From NCBI GenBank assembly GCA_964523735.1, contig CAZFYZ010000038.1, positions 1 through 28,596 on the forward strand: 28,596 nt of DNA, written 5' to 3'. This DNA is from CAZFYZ01 sp964523735 (GTDB lineage Bacteria; Armatimonadota; UBA5829). Position 1 is the first letter of the stretch. Every line of letters starts with the position of its first letter. The position numbers were made by a program, and so were the translations under genes. This document shows positions 1-6,871 of the stretch, piece after piece. The notes under the pieces were generated by a model. It did no database searches and had not been told where the DNA came from. It saw only the letters and a list, made by a program, of their open reading frames with translations.

Positions 1-159
1 CAAGTGCTCCAGGAGCATGGGCATGCACTGTAACACATCATTGACTAGTGTACACTCGCAGGAACAACACCCCTCTGCCGCGAATAGAAGCTCAGCCGCT
101 AGACCATGAAGCGCTGGATAACAAGCGCCGGTTGAGGTCGCGGCACAGGAGGCTCTGCA

Positions 160-1047
160 ATGCTAGGCTTTGGGATAATACTCATCATACTCTCCTTCGT
201 TCTGGCGAAGTTTCACGACGAGACAAGCAAGACTCTCAACCTGCGCCCCTGGGCGTGGACCGCGCGGCTGGCGGGAGTTGCGTTCATTATCATCAGCGTC
301 GTGGTATCCTCGATCATCATCGTTCCGACGGGCAGCCAGGCCGTGATGATGGTGTTCCGCGAGGTCAAGGGCAGCCTGAAACCTGGCCCGCACATGATCC
401 TGCCCTACATCACCACCGTCGAACTGATGGAGACTCGAACGCAGAAAGAGTCCAGCGAGGCTCAGGCGGCCTCCAGGGACATGCAGATGGTCACGACGTC
501 GCTGGCGCTCAACTTCCACGTGGATCCGTCTCGGTGCACCACTGTCTTCTCGAAGATCGGAACCAACTACAAGGACCGGATCATCGACCCGGTGGTTCAG
601 GAGTCGATCAAGATGGTCACGGCCAAATATACCGCCGAGGAGCTGGTCAAGAGCCGCGCGCGGGTCAAGCAGGAGGTCGAGGATTATCTGACTGAACGGC
701 TGCGGGAGTACAACATAATAGTGGAACCGGCGGGGGTTTCGATCACCAACTTCAACTTCTCGCCGGAGTTCAATGCGGCAATCGAGGCCAAGCAGGTCGC
801 CCAGCAGGACGCCGAGAAGCAGCGCTACGTGCTGCAGCGGGCCGAGCTGGAGCGGCAGACGGAGATCGCCAAGGCCAAGGGCGAGGCGGAGGCGGCCAAA
901 CTCAAGTCTATCGCGCTGCAGACCCAGGGCGGCTCCAAAGTCCTCGCGCGCGAGTGGATAGAGAAGTGGGACGGCCGCCTGCCGACAGTCACCAGCGGGC
1001 AGGGGATGATCATCGACATCAACTCGATCATGAAGCAGGCGCAGTAG
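160..1047 (+). CDS. SPFH/prohibitin-family membrane protein
   Basis: The 295-residue protein has two hydrophobic segments near the N-terminus (about residues 2-15 and 36-56). An SPFH/prohibitin domain follows (about 57-215), then an Ala/Glu/Gln/Lys-rich coiled coil (about 205-250, including KAKGEAEAAK). This is the usual order for prohibitin-like proteins, which assemble into large membrane-bound rings or scaffolds and often affect membrane proteases. The ATG at 160 is preceded by AGGAGG with good spacing, which fixes the start. The gene stands alone; the next gene begins 239 bases downstream. The specific role here cannot be read from the sequence. The family call is firm, while the precise subfamily (prohibitin versus HflC/stomatin) rests on overall resemblance. 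Confidence 0.9.
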   Translation: MLGFGIILIILSFVLAKFHDETSKTLNLRPWAWTARLAGVAFIIISVVVSSIIIVPTGSQAVMMVFREVKGSLKPGPHMILPYITTVELMETRTQKESSEAQAASRDMQMVTTSLALNFHVDPSRCTTVFSKIGTNYKDRIIDPVVQESIKMVTAKYTAEELVKSRARVKQEVEDYLTERLREYNIIVEPAGVSITNFNFSPEFNAAIEAKQVAQQDAEKQRYVLQRAELERQTEIAKAKGEAEAAKLKSIALQTQGGSKVLAREWIEKWDGRLPTVTSGQGMIIDINSIMKQAQ

Positions 1048-1079
1048 GGGATCTGCCGGGTACCAAGCAAATCGATCGC

Positions 1080-1153
1080 CCGGGATTTGCAATCCCGGAC
1101 GCCTCTTCTGGGATCTTTGATCCCCGAACACGCGTGCAGTGGGTCACAGACCC
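1080..1153. repeat. Three tandem short hairpins with 3-nt loops
   Basis: Three consecutive palindromes stand about 30 bases apart between the prohibitin gene and the next gene. The first is CCGGGATT-TGC-AATCCCGG at 1080-1098, the second GGGATC-TTT-GATCCC at 1110-1124, and the third GGGTC-ACA-GACCC at 1141-1153. Every loop is three bases and every stem starts with GGG. No T-tract follows, so they are not typical intrinsic terminators. The rest of the 239-base gap (1048-1286) shows nothing else except the ribosome binding site of the downstream gene. Confidence 0.7.
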
Positions 1154-1286
1154 GGGAAGACCGGCTCCGGTTCCAGATCCCGACCATAAGGCCATACTGG
1201 CTGTCCGTGAGTGCTCGCCCCTGGAGCATTGCAGCTAGGTTGAGCGTCTCTCTGAATCGAGAGGAGTCCGGCCCAGGAGGAAGGTA

Positions 1287-2300
1287 GTGAACGCAGCTAT
1301 GTTCACAATCTCTGCAGACGAGCTAGCGAAGGTTCCGTATATGGGAGCAGTACCTCGCGACGGTAGGTCAGTTTGCCAGCTGTCGTTCTACGATCGTGCT
1401 GCCGACGAGTGGGCATTGTACCTGGAGATGAGTGGGAACCTGGTGCGGATGGATGCAGAACCGGCGATGGGAACCTACTGGGGGCAGGTACCACAGGATC
1501 CCAGTAGAGACGTCTGCATACCCTTGTTGGATCTCGTCTACCAGCAGTTGTCTTGGCCCCGTGTAGCAGGGGCGATGCGCGGATTGACAGGGGATTTCCA
1601 CAACCTCGCAGCCATCCTGGGCAAATACCTGGTTATGGCCCGGGACTCTGTCACCCCACGAACAGCCAGGACGATGATGATGGTAACCGAACTGGAGTAC
1701 TTGCTGATACTAGTGCGGTCGATGTACGACGGTCTGCAGAAGGTATCCAAGCAGTTGGCCGCCACAGTGAGAAGCCCTTCTCCCCCGCATGACCGCATCA
1801 TCACCGATCTTCCCGACAGCTTCGCCAAGGTAGTGCTGAGTGCAAATCGTCTGCGGAGCAACGACGAACTGGCTGAGCGCTTTCGGCTTCCGCTGCCGAT
1901 CGCTCAGTTCTACCGTGACGAAGGCCAACTGTTCCACAAACTGCGGGAACTGCGGGACGCAATTGGACACCACGGCGTGTCTCCTGGAACCATAGTTGAC
2001 CTGGATGAGGGCATGGCGATTCTCACCAATGAGGCACCATGGTGTCATCTGTCCGTTTGGCGACAGGATACACTCAGGAACAGCAACTGCGGGTCATTGC
2101 GTGCTTTGTTCCTCTTCCTGGCTCATCAGGTGTTGTCGCTCACAACGCGGTTCGCGGAGGCCTATGCGTCCTGCATCGGCCTGCCATCGGCCATCTGTCC
2201 GGGTTGGCACATCTACTTGCGCAATGACTGCAGCCACAACTTGGTGACCTTGGCAAGCGATATGGAGAACCCTTGGGAGAGACAGGCTGCTGATCTGTGA
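1287..2300 (+). CDS. Hypothetical protein with HEPN-like motif
   Basis: The 337-residue protein is soluble and largely helical, and I do not recognise its family. The GTG start at 1287 follows AGGAGG by six bases; an in-frame ATG lies four codons later. The first ~90 residues look alpha/beta. The middle (about 95-230) is helical and ends in the segment KLRELRDAIGHHG (residues 218-230). That segment contains R-x4-H (R223, H228), the arrangement seen at the active site of HEPN ribonucleases and HEPN-fold proteins. The motif is short and could be chance. There is no signal peptide or membrane segment. The gene ends 21 bases from the convergent M24 peptidase gene and has no same-strand partner that would hint at a toxin-antitoxin pair. 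Confidence 0.75.
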   Translation: MNAAMFTISADELAKVPYMGAVPRDGRSVCQLSFYDRAADEWALYLEMSGNLVRMDAEPAMGTYWGQVPQDPSRDVCIPLLDLVYQQLSWPRVAGAMRGLTGDFHNLAAILGKYLVMARDSVTPRTARTMMMVTELEYLLILVRSMYDGLQKVSKQLAATVRSPSPPHDRIITDLPDSFAKVVLSANRLRSNDELAERFRLPLPIAQFYRDEGQLFHKLRELRDAIGHHGVSPGTIVDLDEGMAILTNEAPWCHLSVWRQDTLRNSNCGSLRALFLFLAHQVLSLTTRFAEAYASCIGLPSAICPGWHIYLRNDCSHNLVTLASDMENPWERQAADL

Positions 2301-2321
2301 CTATGCGATATCGAATCTGGG

Positions 2322-3398
2322 CTAGACCACAGTCAGCTCTTTGGCCGCCTTCGTAATGACCTCCACTCCCCCCTCCGTCACCACGATATCGTCTTCGATC
2401 CTCACCCCACCCCAGCCCTCGATGTAGATGCCGGGTTCGACGGTGATGACCATGCCGGGTTCGAGGGTAATGTCGCTCATTGTGGAGAATCCGGGGCCGT
2501 CGTGGACGACTATGCCGAGGGAGTGGCCGAGGCCGTGGCCGAACTTGTCGCCGTAGCCCTTGGAGGTGATGTAGTCGCGCGCGACCGCGTCGATCTCCTT
2601 ACCGGTCTTACCCGGTCTGATCGCGGCAGTGCCCTGAAGCAGGGCATCGAGCACGGTCTGGTAGACCTCGCGCTGCTTTGCATCCGGCTCGCCGAAGAAG
2701 ATCGTGCGGGTAATGTCGGAGTTGTACTTCGCACGGGTTGCGCCGAAGTCGAGTTTGAGCATCTGGCCTCTCTCAAGCACGGCGTCAGTTGGCTGGTGGT
2801 GAGGCTCGGCGGCGCCTGGTCCAGCGGCGGCGATGGTGTCGAAGCCTGGCTTGCTCGCCCCGAGCTTGCGCATGGTGAAGTCGATGAAGATCGCGATCTC
2901 GCGCTCGGTCATCCCGGGCTTCACCTCGCGGCAGACGGCGTCGAATGTGGCATCGCTGATCTCGGAGGCGAGGCGAATCAGCTCGACCTCGTGCGCGTCC
3001 TTGACCATCCGAAGCTTACCAACAACTCCTCGCGTGCCCCTGAGCCTAATGGCGCGGTCGATCTGCTTGCGCAGGTCGCGATAGGCTGTCACGGTGAGGT
3101 TGTCCGACTCGAACCCGACCACGCTGGGCTTGGCCTCCGCGATCAGGCCTGACGCGGCCTTACAGAGCGACATATTGGAGTAGTCGCGGACATCCGTCTG
3201 TGGACACTCCTTGCGCGCCTGCACCGAGTAGCGCGGGTCAACGAGAATGGTCGATCTATCGCCCGTCACGAGGACCGCTGCCGTCGAACCCGTGAAGCCG
3301 GTCAGGTAGAAAACGTTGTTGATATCTGTCACGAGCAGCGCATCGACCTTGAGGCCGGCCATTCGCTCGCGAAGCTTCGTTAGCCTGGCGTTATGCAC
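2322..3398 (-). CDS. M24-family Xaa-Pro aminopeptidase
   Basis: The 358-residue protein has a creatinase-like N-terminal domain (about 1-125) and a pita-bread M24 metallopeptidase domain (about 130-350). The five expected metal ligands are present: D217 and D228 in the LDFG...SDITRT stretch, H288 in GHGLGH, E321 in VEPG and E335 in RIED. The family removes N-terminal residues preceding proline, usually with two Mn or Co ions in the cytoplasm. The ATG at 3398 overlaps the last codons of aroQ by eight bases, so the two are translationally coupled. The aroQ-peptidase order is common in Gram-positive and related bacteria, often followed by efp, but efp is absent here. Function is confident; the exact dipeptide or peptide preference is not. 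Confidence 0.93.
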   Translation of the reverse strand: MHNARLTKLRERMAGLKVDALLVTDINNVFYLTGFTGSTAAVLVTGDRSTILVDPRYSVQARKECPQTDVRDYSNMSLCKAASGLIAEAKPSVVGFESDNLTVTAYRDLRKQIDRAIRLRGTRGVVGKLRMVKDAHEVELIRLASEISDATFDAVCREVKPGMTEREIAIFIDFTMRKLGASKPGFDTIAAAGPGAAEPHHQPTDAVLERGQMLKLDFGATRAKYNSDITRTIFFGEPDAKQREVYQTVLDALLQGTAAIRPGKTGKEIDAVARDYITSKGYGDKFGHGLGHSLGIVVHDGPGFSTMSDITLEPGMVITVEPGIYIEGWGGVRIEDDIVVTEGGVEVITKAAKELTVV

Positions 3399-3828
3399 TC
3401 TTCGCTACCCCCACAATCGCCCGCAGGCCCAGCATATAGCTCTCGGAGCCGAACCCAGCCACCTGCCCGACGACCACAGGCCCCGTCACCGACTTGTGCC
3501 GGAAGTCCTCGCGCGCGCAGATGTTGGACATGTGTATCTCGACAGCGGGAGTGGTGACGGCAGCGAGCGCATCCCGAATCGCGTAGCTATAGTGCGTGAA
3601 CGCGCCGGGGTTGATGACTATCCCATCGAACTGCCCGGGCGAAGTCTGAATCCAGCCGATAATATCGCCCTCGGAGTTCGACTGCCGGACCTCGACTTCA
3701 GCCCCCAGCTCCTGGCCGAGCTTGATCAGCCGCTCGTTGATCGACTCGAGCGTATCAGTCCCGTAGACGCCCGTCTCTCGCGTCCCGAGCAAGTTCAGGT
3801 TCGGACCGTGTATGACCAGTATGCGCAT
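3391..3828 (-). CDS. aroQ: Type II 3-dehydroquinate dehydratase
   Basis: A 145-residue protein, the usual length for this dodecameric enzyme of the shikimate pathway, which converts 3-dehydroquinate to 3-dehydroshikimate. It shows the signature HGPNLNLLGTRE near the N-terminus, the essential Tyr (Y22), INPGAFTHYS (N73, H79), and EIHMSN plus the Arg at 110. I start it at the ATG at 3828, preceded by GGGAGGG. A longer open frame runs back to 3918, but that extension is translated intergenic repeat. The gene sits between the exporter ATPase gene upstream, from which it is separated by an inverted repeat, and the M24 peptidase gene, which it overlaps. No other shikimate genes are in view. Confidence 0.96.
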   Translation of the reverse strand: MRILVIHGPNLNLLGTRETGVYGTDTLESINERLIKLGQELGAEVEVRQSNSEGDIIGWIQTSPGQFDGIVINPGAFTHYSYAIRDALAAVTTPAVEIHMSNICAREDFRHKSVTGPVVVGQVAGFGSESYMLGLRAIVGVAKSA

Positions 3829-3845
3829 TGCCACCCTCCCATGGA

Positions 3846-3953
3846 GTCGAAAGTCCAAAGTCCAGAGTGCAAAGTCAGAGCATGCTGAGGCCTGTGCCGG
3901 CAAGCCCTGCGTAGTCATGGCACTTTCGACTTTGGACTTTGCACTTTACACTT
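3846..3953. repeat. Inverted word-repeat between aroQ and exporter ATPase genes
   Basis: The gap between two minus-strand genes carries two arms built from variants of AAGTCCAAAGT. The left arm (about 3846-3875) and right arm (about 3921-3950) share at least 13 complementary bases, AAAGTCCAAAGTC on opposite strands. The right arm includes the stop codon of the ATPase gene at 3946-3948. In the minus-strand transcript it could fold as a long hairpin at the end of the ATPase message, so it may act as an attenuator or 3' stabiliser; that role is inference. Confidence 0.6.
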
Positions 3954-4740
3954 GAGACGCCAGGTATTCCCCTATCACAGCGTCTGCTTCTCCATCCAGC
4001 CTCACAACGCCTTTGTGAATCCAGATCGCGCGGGAGGCGACGCGCTTGGCTGACTCGAGATCGTGCGTGACGAACACGATCGTCCGGCCGCTCTTCTGGA
4101 ACTCCTCGATCCGGCTGTAGCACTTGTCCTGAAATGCCGCATCGCCTACCGCGAGGACCTCGTCGATCAGCAGGATGTCCGGGTCGGTCTCGACCGCAAT
4201 GGAGAACCCCAGCCTCAGCAGCATTCCATTTGAATATGTCTTCGTCTGCGCGTCGATGAAGCTGTTTAGCTCGCTGAAGTTGATGATGTCCTCGAGCTTG
4301 GCCTTGATCTGCGAGTGCGTGAGGCCCATGATCGCGCCGTTGAAGAAGATGTTCTCGCGACCGGTAAGCTCCGGCTCCATCCCCGCGCCGAGGTCGAGCA
4401 TAGTCGAGAGGCGGCCATTCACCTCGACCGTGCCGCCCGCGGGCTTGTAGACCTTGGAGATCACCCGCAGCAGGGTGCTCTTGCCCGAGCCGTTGCGGCC
4501 GATGATGGCGACGGTCTCGCCCTCGTTGATCGTGAGGCTGACGTCGTTGAGCGCCAGGAGCGTCTCTGGCTGCTTCCGGCGGAACGAGAGAACCGCGGCC
4601 TTGAGCGAGGTCTGCAGCTCGTGCGGCAGGACGAAGGTCTTGGTCACGTTGGAGATGGTGATCGCGGCCGCACCACCCGGCGTTCCGTCATTCCGATCGC
4701 CCAATCCGTCATTTCGAACGCAGTGAGAAATCTCGGCCAC
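3946..4740 (-). CDS. Polysaccharide-export ABC transporter ATPase (Wzt/KpsT/TagH type)
   Basis: The 264-residue nucleotide-binding subunit would power export of a surface glycan (O-antigen, capsule or teichoic-acid type). Walker A is GRNGSGKST at 81-89. A characteristic LDLGAGMEPELTGREN segment follows, then signature YSNGM at 169-173, Walker B ILLIDE at 189-194 and the switch His at 226. It lacks the C-terminal glycan-binding domain of long Wzt proteins. The only plausible start is GTG at 4740, two bases past the permease stop and preceded by GGAGAGG. Residues 3-18 (EISHCVRNDGLGDRND) precede the normal domain start near AITISNVTK and are encoded by a copy of an intergenic repeat also found at 24794-24819. 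The paired permease supports the transporter call. Confidence 0.92.
   Translation of the reverse strand: MAEISHCVRNDGLGDRNDGTPGGAAAITISNVTKTFVLPHELQTSLKAAVLSFRRKQPETLLALNDVSLTINEGETVAIIGRNGSGKSTLLRVISKVYKPAGGTVEVNGRLSTMLDLGAGMEPELTGRENIFFNGAIMGLTHSQIKAKLEDIINFSELNSFIDAQTKTYSNGMLLRLGFSIAVETDPDILLIDEVLAVGDAAFQDKCYSRIEEFQKSGRTIVFVTHDLESAKRVASRAIWIHKGVVRLDGEADAVIGEYLASQV
4684..4735 (-). repeat. Repeat-element half copy inside ATPase coding start
   Basis: Positions 4708-4733 match 24794-24819 exactly over 26 bases on opposite strands (core TTTCTCACTGCGTTCGAA on the minus strand here). A second, partial GTCATTCCGA-type end lies just beyond, at about 4687-4697. Here the element is translated as the first ~18 residues of the exporter ATPase. 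The other copy forms one arm of an intergenic palindrome. Confidence 0.8.
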
Positions 4741-4742
4741 GG

Positions 4743-5612
4743 CTACACCCTCTCCGCAAAGACGTGCTTGCGCTTGTTGAAGAATGCGTAACCACCCACC
4801 GCGACCAGAACGCAGATAACCGCCGAAACCGCCAGCATCCCATAGTCCAGCGGCTGCGCCTCGATGTTCATCCCCCTGAGCTGGAGGTCCGTCACCGGCA
4901 GCAGCGTCTTCCTGTATGCCTCGATAAGCATATTCATCGGGTTCAGCAGGTAGAGCTTCCACAGCAGGAGCTTGTAGGTCTCGGGGATGCCCAGTCCGAC
5001 GATTCGCGAGTACACCAGTTCCGCCGGATACATGATCGGCGTCAGGTAGAAGAACACGTTCAGCAGGACTGTCAGCATATACTTCGTGTCCTCGAAGAAC
5101 ACGTTGGTGCAAGATACGATCAGCGTCAGACCGACGATCAGCAGGCACTGCATTGCCGCCAGCACCGGCAGCCAGAGCGTGCCCCACTGCAGCCCCGCGC
5201 CCTCGAGCGTGAAGTGGATGTAGACGATCAGGTAGACGAAGAACACCCCCAGTGCGAGCAGGAAGTGAATCAGATTCGAAATCACCGCCGACAGGGGCAA
5301 GACCTCGCGCGGGAAATAGACCTTGCGCAGGAGGTCGCGGTGGTGGATCAGAATCTGGCTTGAATCCAACAGCGCCATCTGAAAGAACACCCACGGCAAA
5401 TACGCCACCAGCAGATAGGCCGAGTAGTTGGGCATGTCCAGCCGCAGCACATATTTGACCACGAGCGTGATCGTCGCGACCTGCACCAGGGGGTTCAGAA
5501 GCGACCAAAAGAAGCCGAGGACAGAGTTCTTGTAGCGGACCTTGAGGTCTCGGACGACGAGTTGCCTCACAAGGTCGCGGTATCCGTAGAGTTCTCTGAT
5601 CTGGTCAAGCAT
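4743..5612 (-). CDS. ABC-2 type polysaccharide exporter permease (Wzm-like)
   Basis: The 289-residue integral membrane protein has about six hydrophobic segments. It opens with the amphipathic stretch typical of the ABC-2 exporter family (YRDLVRQLVVRDLKVRYKNS) before the first membrane helix, and it contains FFWSLLNPLVQ. With the ATPase encoded two bases downstream it would form the inner-membrane channel for an undecaprenol-linked glycan. The start ATG at 5612 follows a low-complexity patch of CATCAGCCATCCGCC-type words rather than a clear ribosome binding site. Codon use and the hydrophobic profile leave little doubt that it is a gene. The substrate is unknown because no glycosyltransferases flank the pair. 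Confidence 0.93.
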   Translation of the reverse strand: MLDQIRELYGYRDLVRQLVVRDLKVRYKNSVLGFFWSLLNPLVQVATITLVVKYVLRLDMPNYSAYLLVAYLPWVFFQMALLDSSQILIHHRDLLRKVYFPREVLPLSAVISNLIHFLLALGVFFVYLIVYIHFTLEGAGLQWGTLWLPVLAAMQCLLIVGLTLIVSCTNVFFEDTKYMLTVLLNVFFYLTPIMYPAELVYSRIVGLGIPETYKLLLWKLYLLNPMNMLIEAYRKTLLPVTDLQLRGMNIEAQPLDYGMLAVSAVICVLVAVGGYAFFNKRKHVFAERV

Positions 5613-5702
5613 AGGCGGATGGCTGATGGCCGATAGTCGACAGCAGTGCTACAAGCATGATAGGTGCAGTGGGGATAGAAGTCAACGCGGAGGACAGCGA
5701 TA

Positions 5703-5798
5703 GCTTAGCCTTCCGAGCATCCACATCCGTTAGTCCTGAGTAGGTGAGGGGCTTAGCCTTCCGAGCATCCACATCCGTTAGTCCTGAGTAGGTGAGGA
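5703..5798. repeat. Two tandem copies of a 48-bp unit
   Basis: Positions 5703-5750 and 5751-5798 are identical except for the last base. Each unit begins GCTTAGCCTTCCGAGCATCC and ends CCTGAGTAGGTGAGG. The second copy runs directly into one arm of an inverted repeat. Confidence 0.95.
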
Positions 5799-5858
5799 GC
5801 ACCGTATCGAAGGACGTTGCCGAAGCGCCGGCCCGTTCGATACGCTCCGCTACTCAGG
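5783..5858. repeat. Imperfect inverted repeat with CCTGAGTAG ends
   Basis: The left arm at 5783-5814 (CCTGAGTAG ... GTATCGAAGG) mirrors the right arm at 5834-5858 (CGTTCGATACGC ... CTACTCAGG). It resembles widespread intergenic palindromic elements with CTCAGG termini. Another CCTGAGTAG lies near 9963, between the membrane-protein and rhamnosidase genes. Confidence 0.75.
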
Positions 5859-5973
5859 CCCCACGCGGGATAGAGTCCTGCTCCTCAAGCGGTCGATGAC
5901 GCCCGCAGGGGACCCAGGCAAGATCAAGTCTGTCGACATCGTGGGCCATCCGGAGGCCATAGTAAGCCGGGTG

Positions 5974-6654
5974 TCAGTCTAAACTCGTGGTACCGCACCC
6001 GAAACCCAGGGGAGAGTTGGGAAATGCGGGGGCAGATGAACTCAGCACATCCGCAGCCTGTACCTCCAATATGGGATTGCCACCGGGGCGCGACAGCACC
6101 CCTCGAACGCGCACAAAGTCGCCGTCTCCGATACCGTAGGCAGCCGCGCTAGCTATGAGGACCGGATATCCGGAGCCATCATCCAGGTAAGCGTCCCAGC
6201 CGTTGTAGTCGGTTGCTCTTCCACTAACGACAAACAGCCAACGACCTCCGGCTGCATCCACAATACTGTCTCGCAAGGCCCTTGTGGTGAGTGCAACGAC
6301 GGGAGCCGTGGTATAACCAGTGCTTGCGTCTTGTACGACATTGCCCAGGTTATCTCTGACTTCGAATTGCACTGGATGATAGCCCAGGGAGACGCTGGCC
6401 GAAATGGAACCTGTCCAGCAGCAGGTGGAAGTCTTGGTCAAGCTCACACCATCTGCAGTGACGCTGGTGATGGTCGACGGGTCCTGGACGGACACACTAA
6501 CGTAGATCGTGTCTCCCGCCGCCAGCCGCCCGTCGGGGTTGATCGAAACATCAATCTCAGGCGGCGCAGCATTCACGACACGAGCGAGCCCACCTACAAA
6601 CAGCAAACTGACAATAGTCGCGACGACTAACGTCGTGATTGCGCCTGCGCGCAT
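5974..6654 (-). CDS. Secreted protein with Ig-like and OB-like domains
   Basis: The 226-residue exported protein starts at the ATG at 6654, which is preceded by GGGAGG; a TTG five codons earlier would place that site inside the gene. A signal peptide covers residues 1-29, with likely cleavage after VNA. Residues about 33-116 look like an immunoglobulin-type beta sandwich of the kind found in bacterial surface proteins (PPEIDVSINPDG ... YHPVQFEVRDNLGN). Residues about 120-205 resemble a small OB-fold barrel (WDAYLDDGSGYPV ... GDFVRVRGVL). No enzyme motif is visible. A CC pair sits in the first domain. It could be a module of the cell envelope or a degradation product of a larger surface protein; I cannot assign a function. 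Confidence 0.8.
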   Translation of the reverse strand: MRAGAITTLVVATIVSLLFVGGLARVVNAAPPEIDVSINPDGRLAAGDTIYVSVSVQDPSTITSVTADGVSLTKTSTCCWTGSISASVSLGYHPVQFEVRDNLGNVVQDASTGYTTAPVVALTTRALRDSIVDAAGGRWLFVVSGRATDYNGWDAYLDDGSGYPVLIASAAAYGIGDGDFVRVRGVLSRPGGNPILEVQAADVLSSSAPAFPNSPLGFGCGTTSLD

Positions 6655-6788
6655 CGTTGAGCCTCCCAAGAAGAGTTCTGCCGGCCAACCTCAATGTATC
6701 ACGCGATTCTGCCACTGTCAACTCACAAGACGCCAGCGTGCTCCTGATCATTCTGACCCCCACGCACAACACGGAACCGGATGCTAAA

Positions 6789-6820
6789 CAAGGGAGGGGT
6801 CGTTTCCGACCCCTCCCTTG
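6789..6820 (-). terminator. Strong hairpin downstream of glnN
   Basis: A perfect 14-bp stem (CAAGGGAGGGGTCG / CGACCCCTCCCTTG) closes a four-base loop, TTTC. It lies 52 bases beyond the glnN stop on the minus strand. The following minus-strand sequence begins with a short T run (TTTAGC), so it is probably an intrinsic terminator, although the T-tract is weak. The symmetric stem could also stop plus-strand transcription. Confidence 0.75.
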
Positions 6821-6871
6821 GATACTGTGCAAGTTTGTAACCTTGCCTGTATTCGTCTACTTGCTGACCGA

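Larger units (their letters stand above)
5613..5973. other. 361-base repeat-rich gap without intact gene
   Basis: The gap separates the exporter operon from the secreted-protein gene, all on the minus strand. It holds a short-word patch (5611-5640), a 48-bp tandem duplication (5703-5798) and an imperfect inverted repeat (5783-5858). On the plus strand an open stretch of about 40 codons ends in a stop at 5980-5982 and has no convincing start. A minus-strand open frame at 5605-5802 is only translated repeat. Confidence 0.7.

Noticed and set aside
41..69. TTGACT near 41 as a promoter for the prohibitin gene
   Set aside because: No acceptable -10 box lies 16-18 bases downstream; the match is to the -35 only.
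163..1131. 322-residue minus-strand open frame over the prohibitin gene
   Set aside because: It is a shadow of the prohibitin gene, whose start has AGGAGG and whose domains are recognisable.
5605..5802. 65-residue minus-strand open frame with an internal repeat
   Set aside because: It is created by the 48-bp tandem repeat, whose length is a multiple of three, and has no ribosome binding site.
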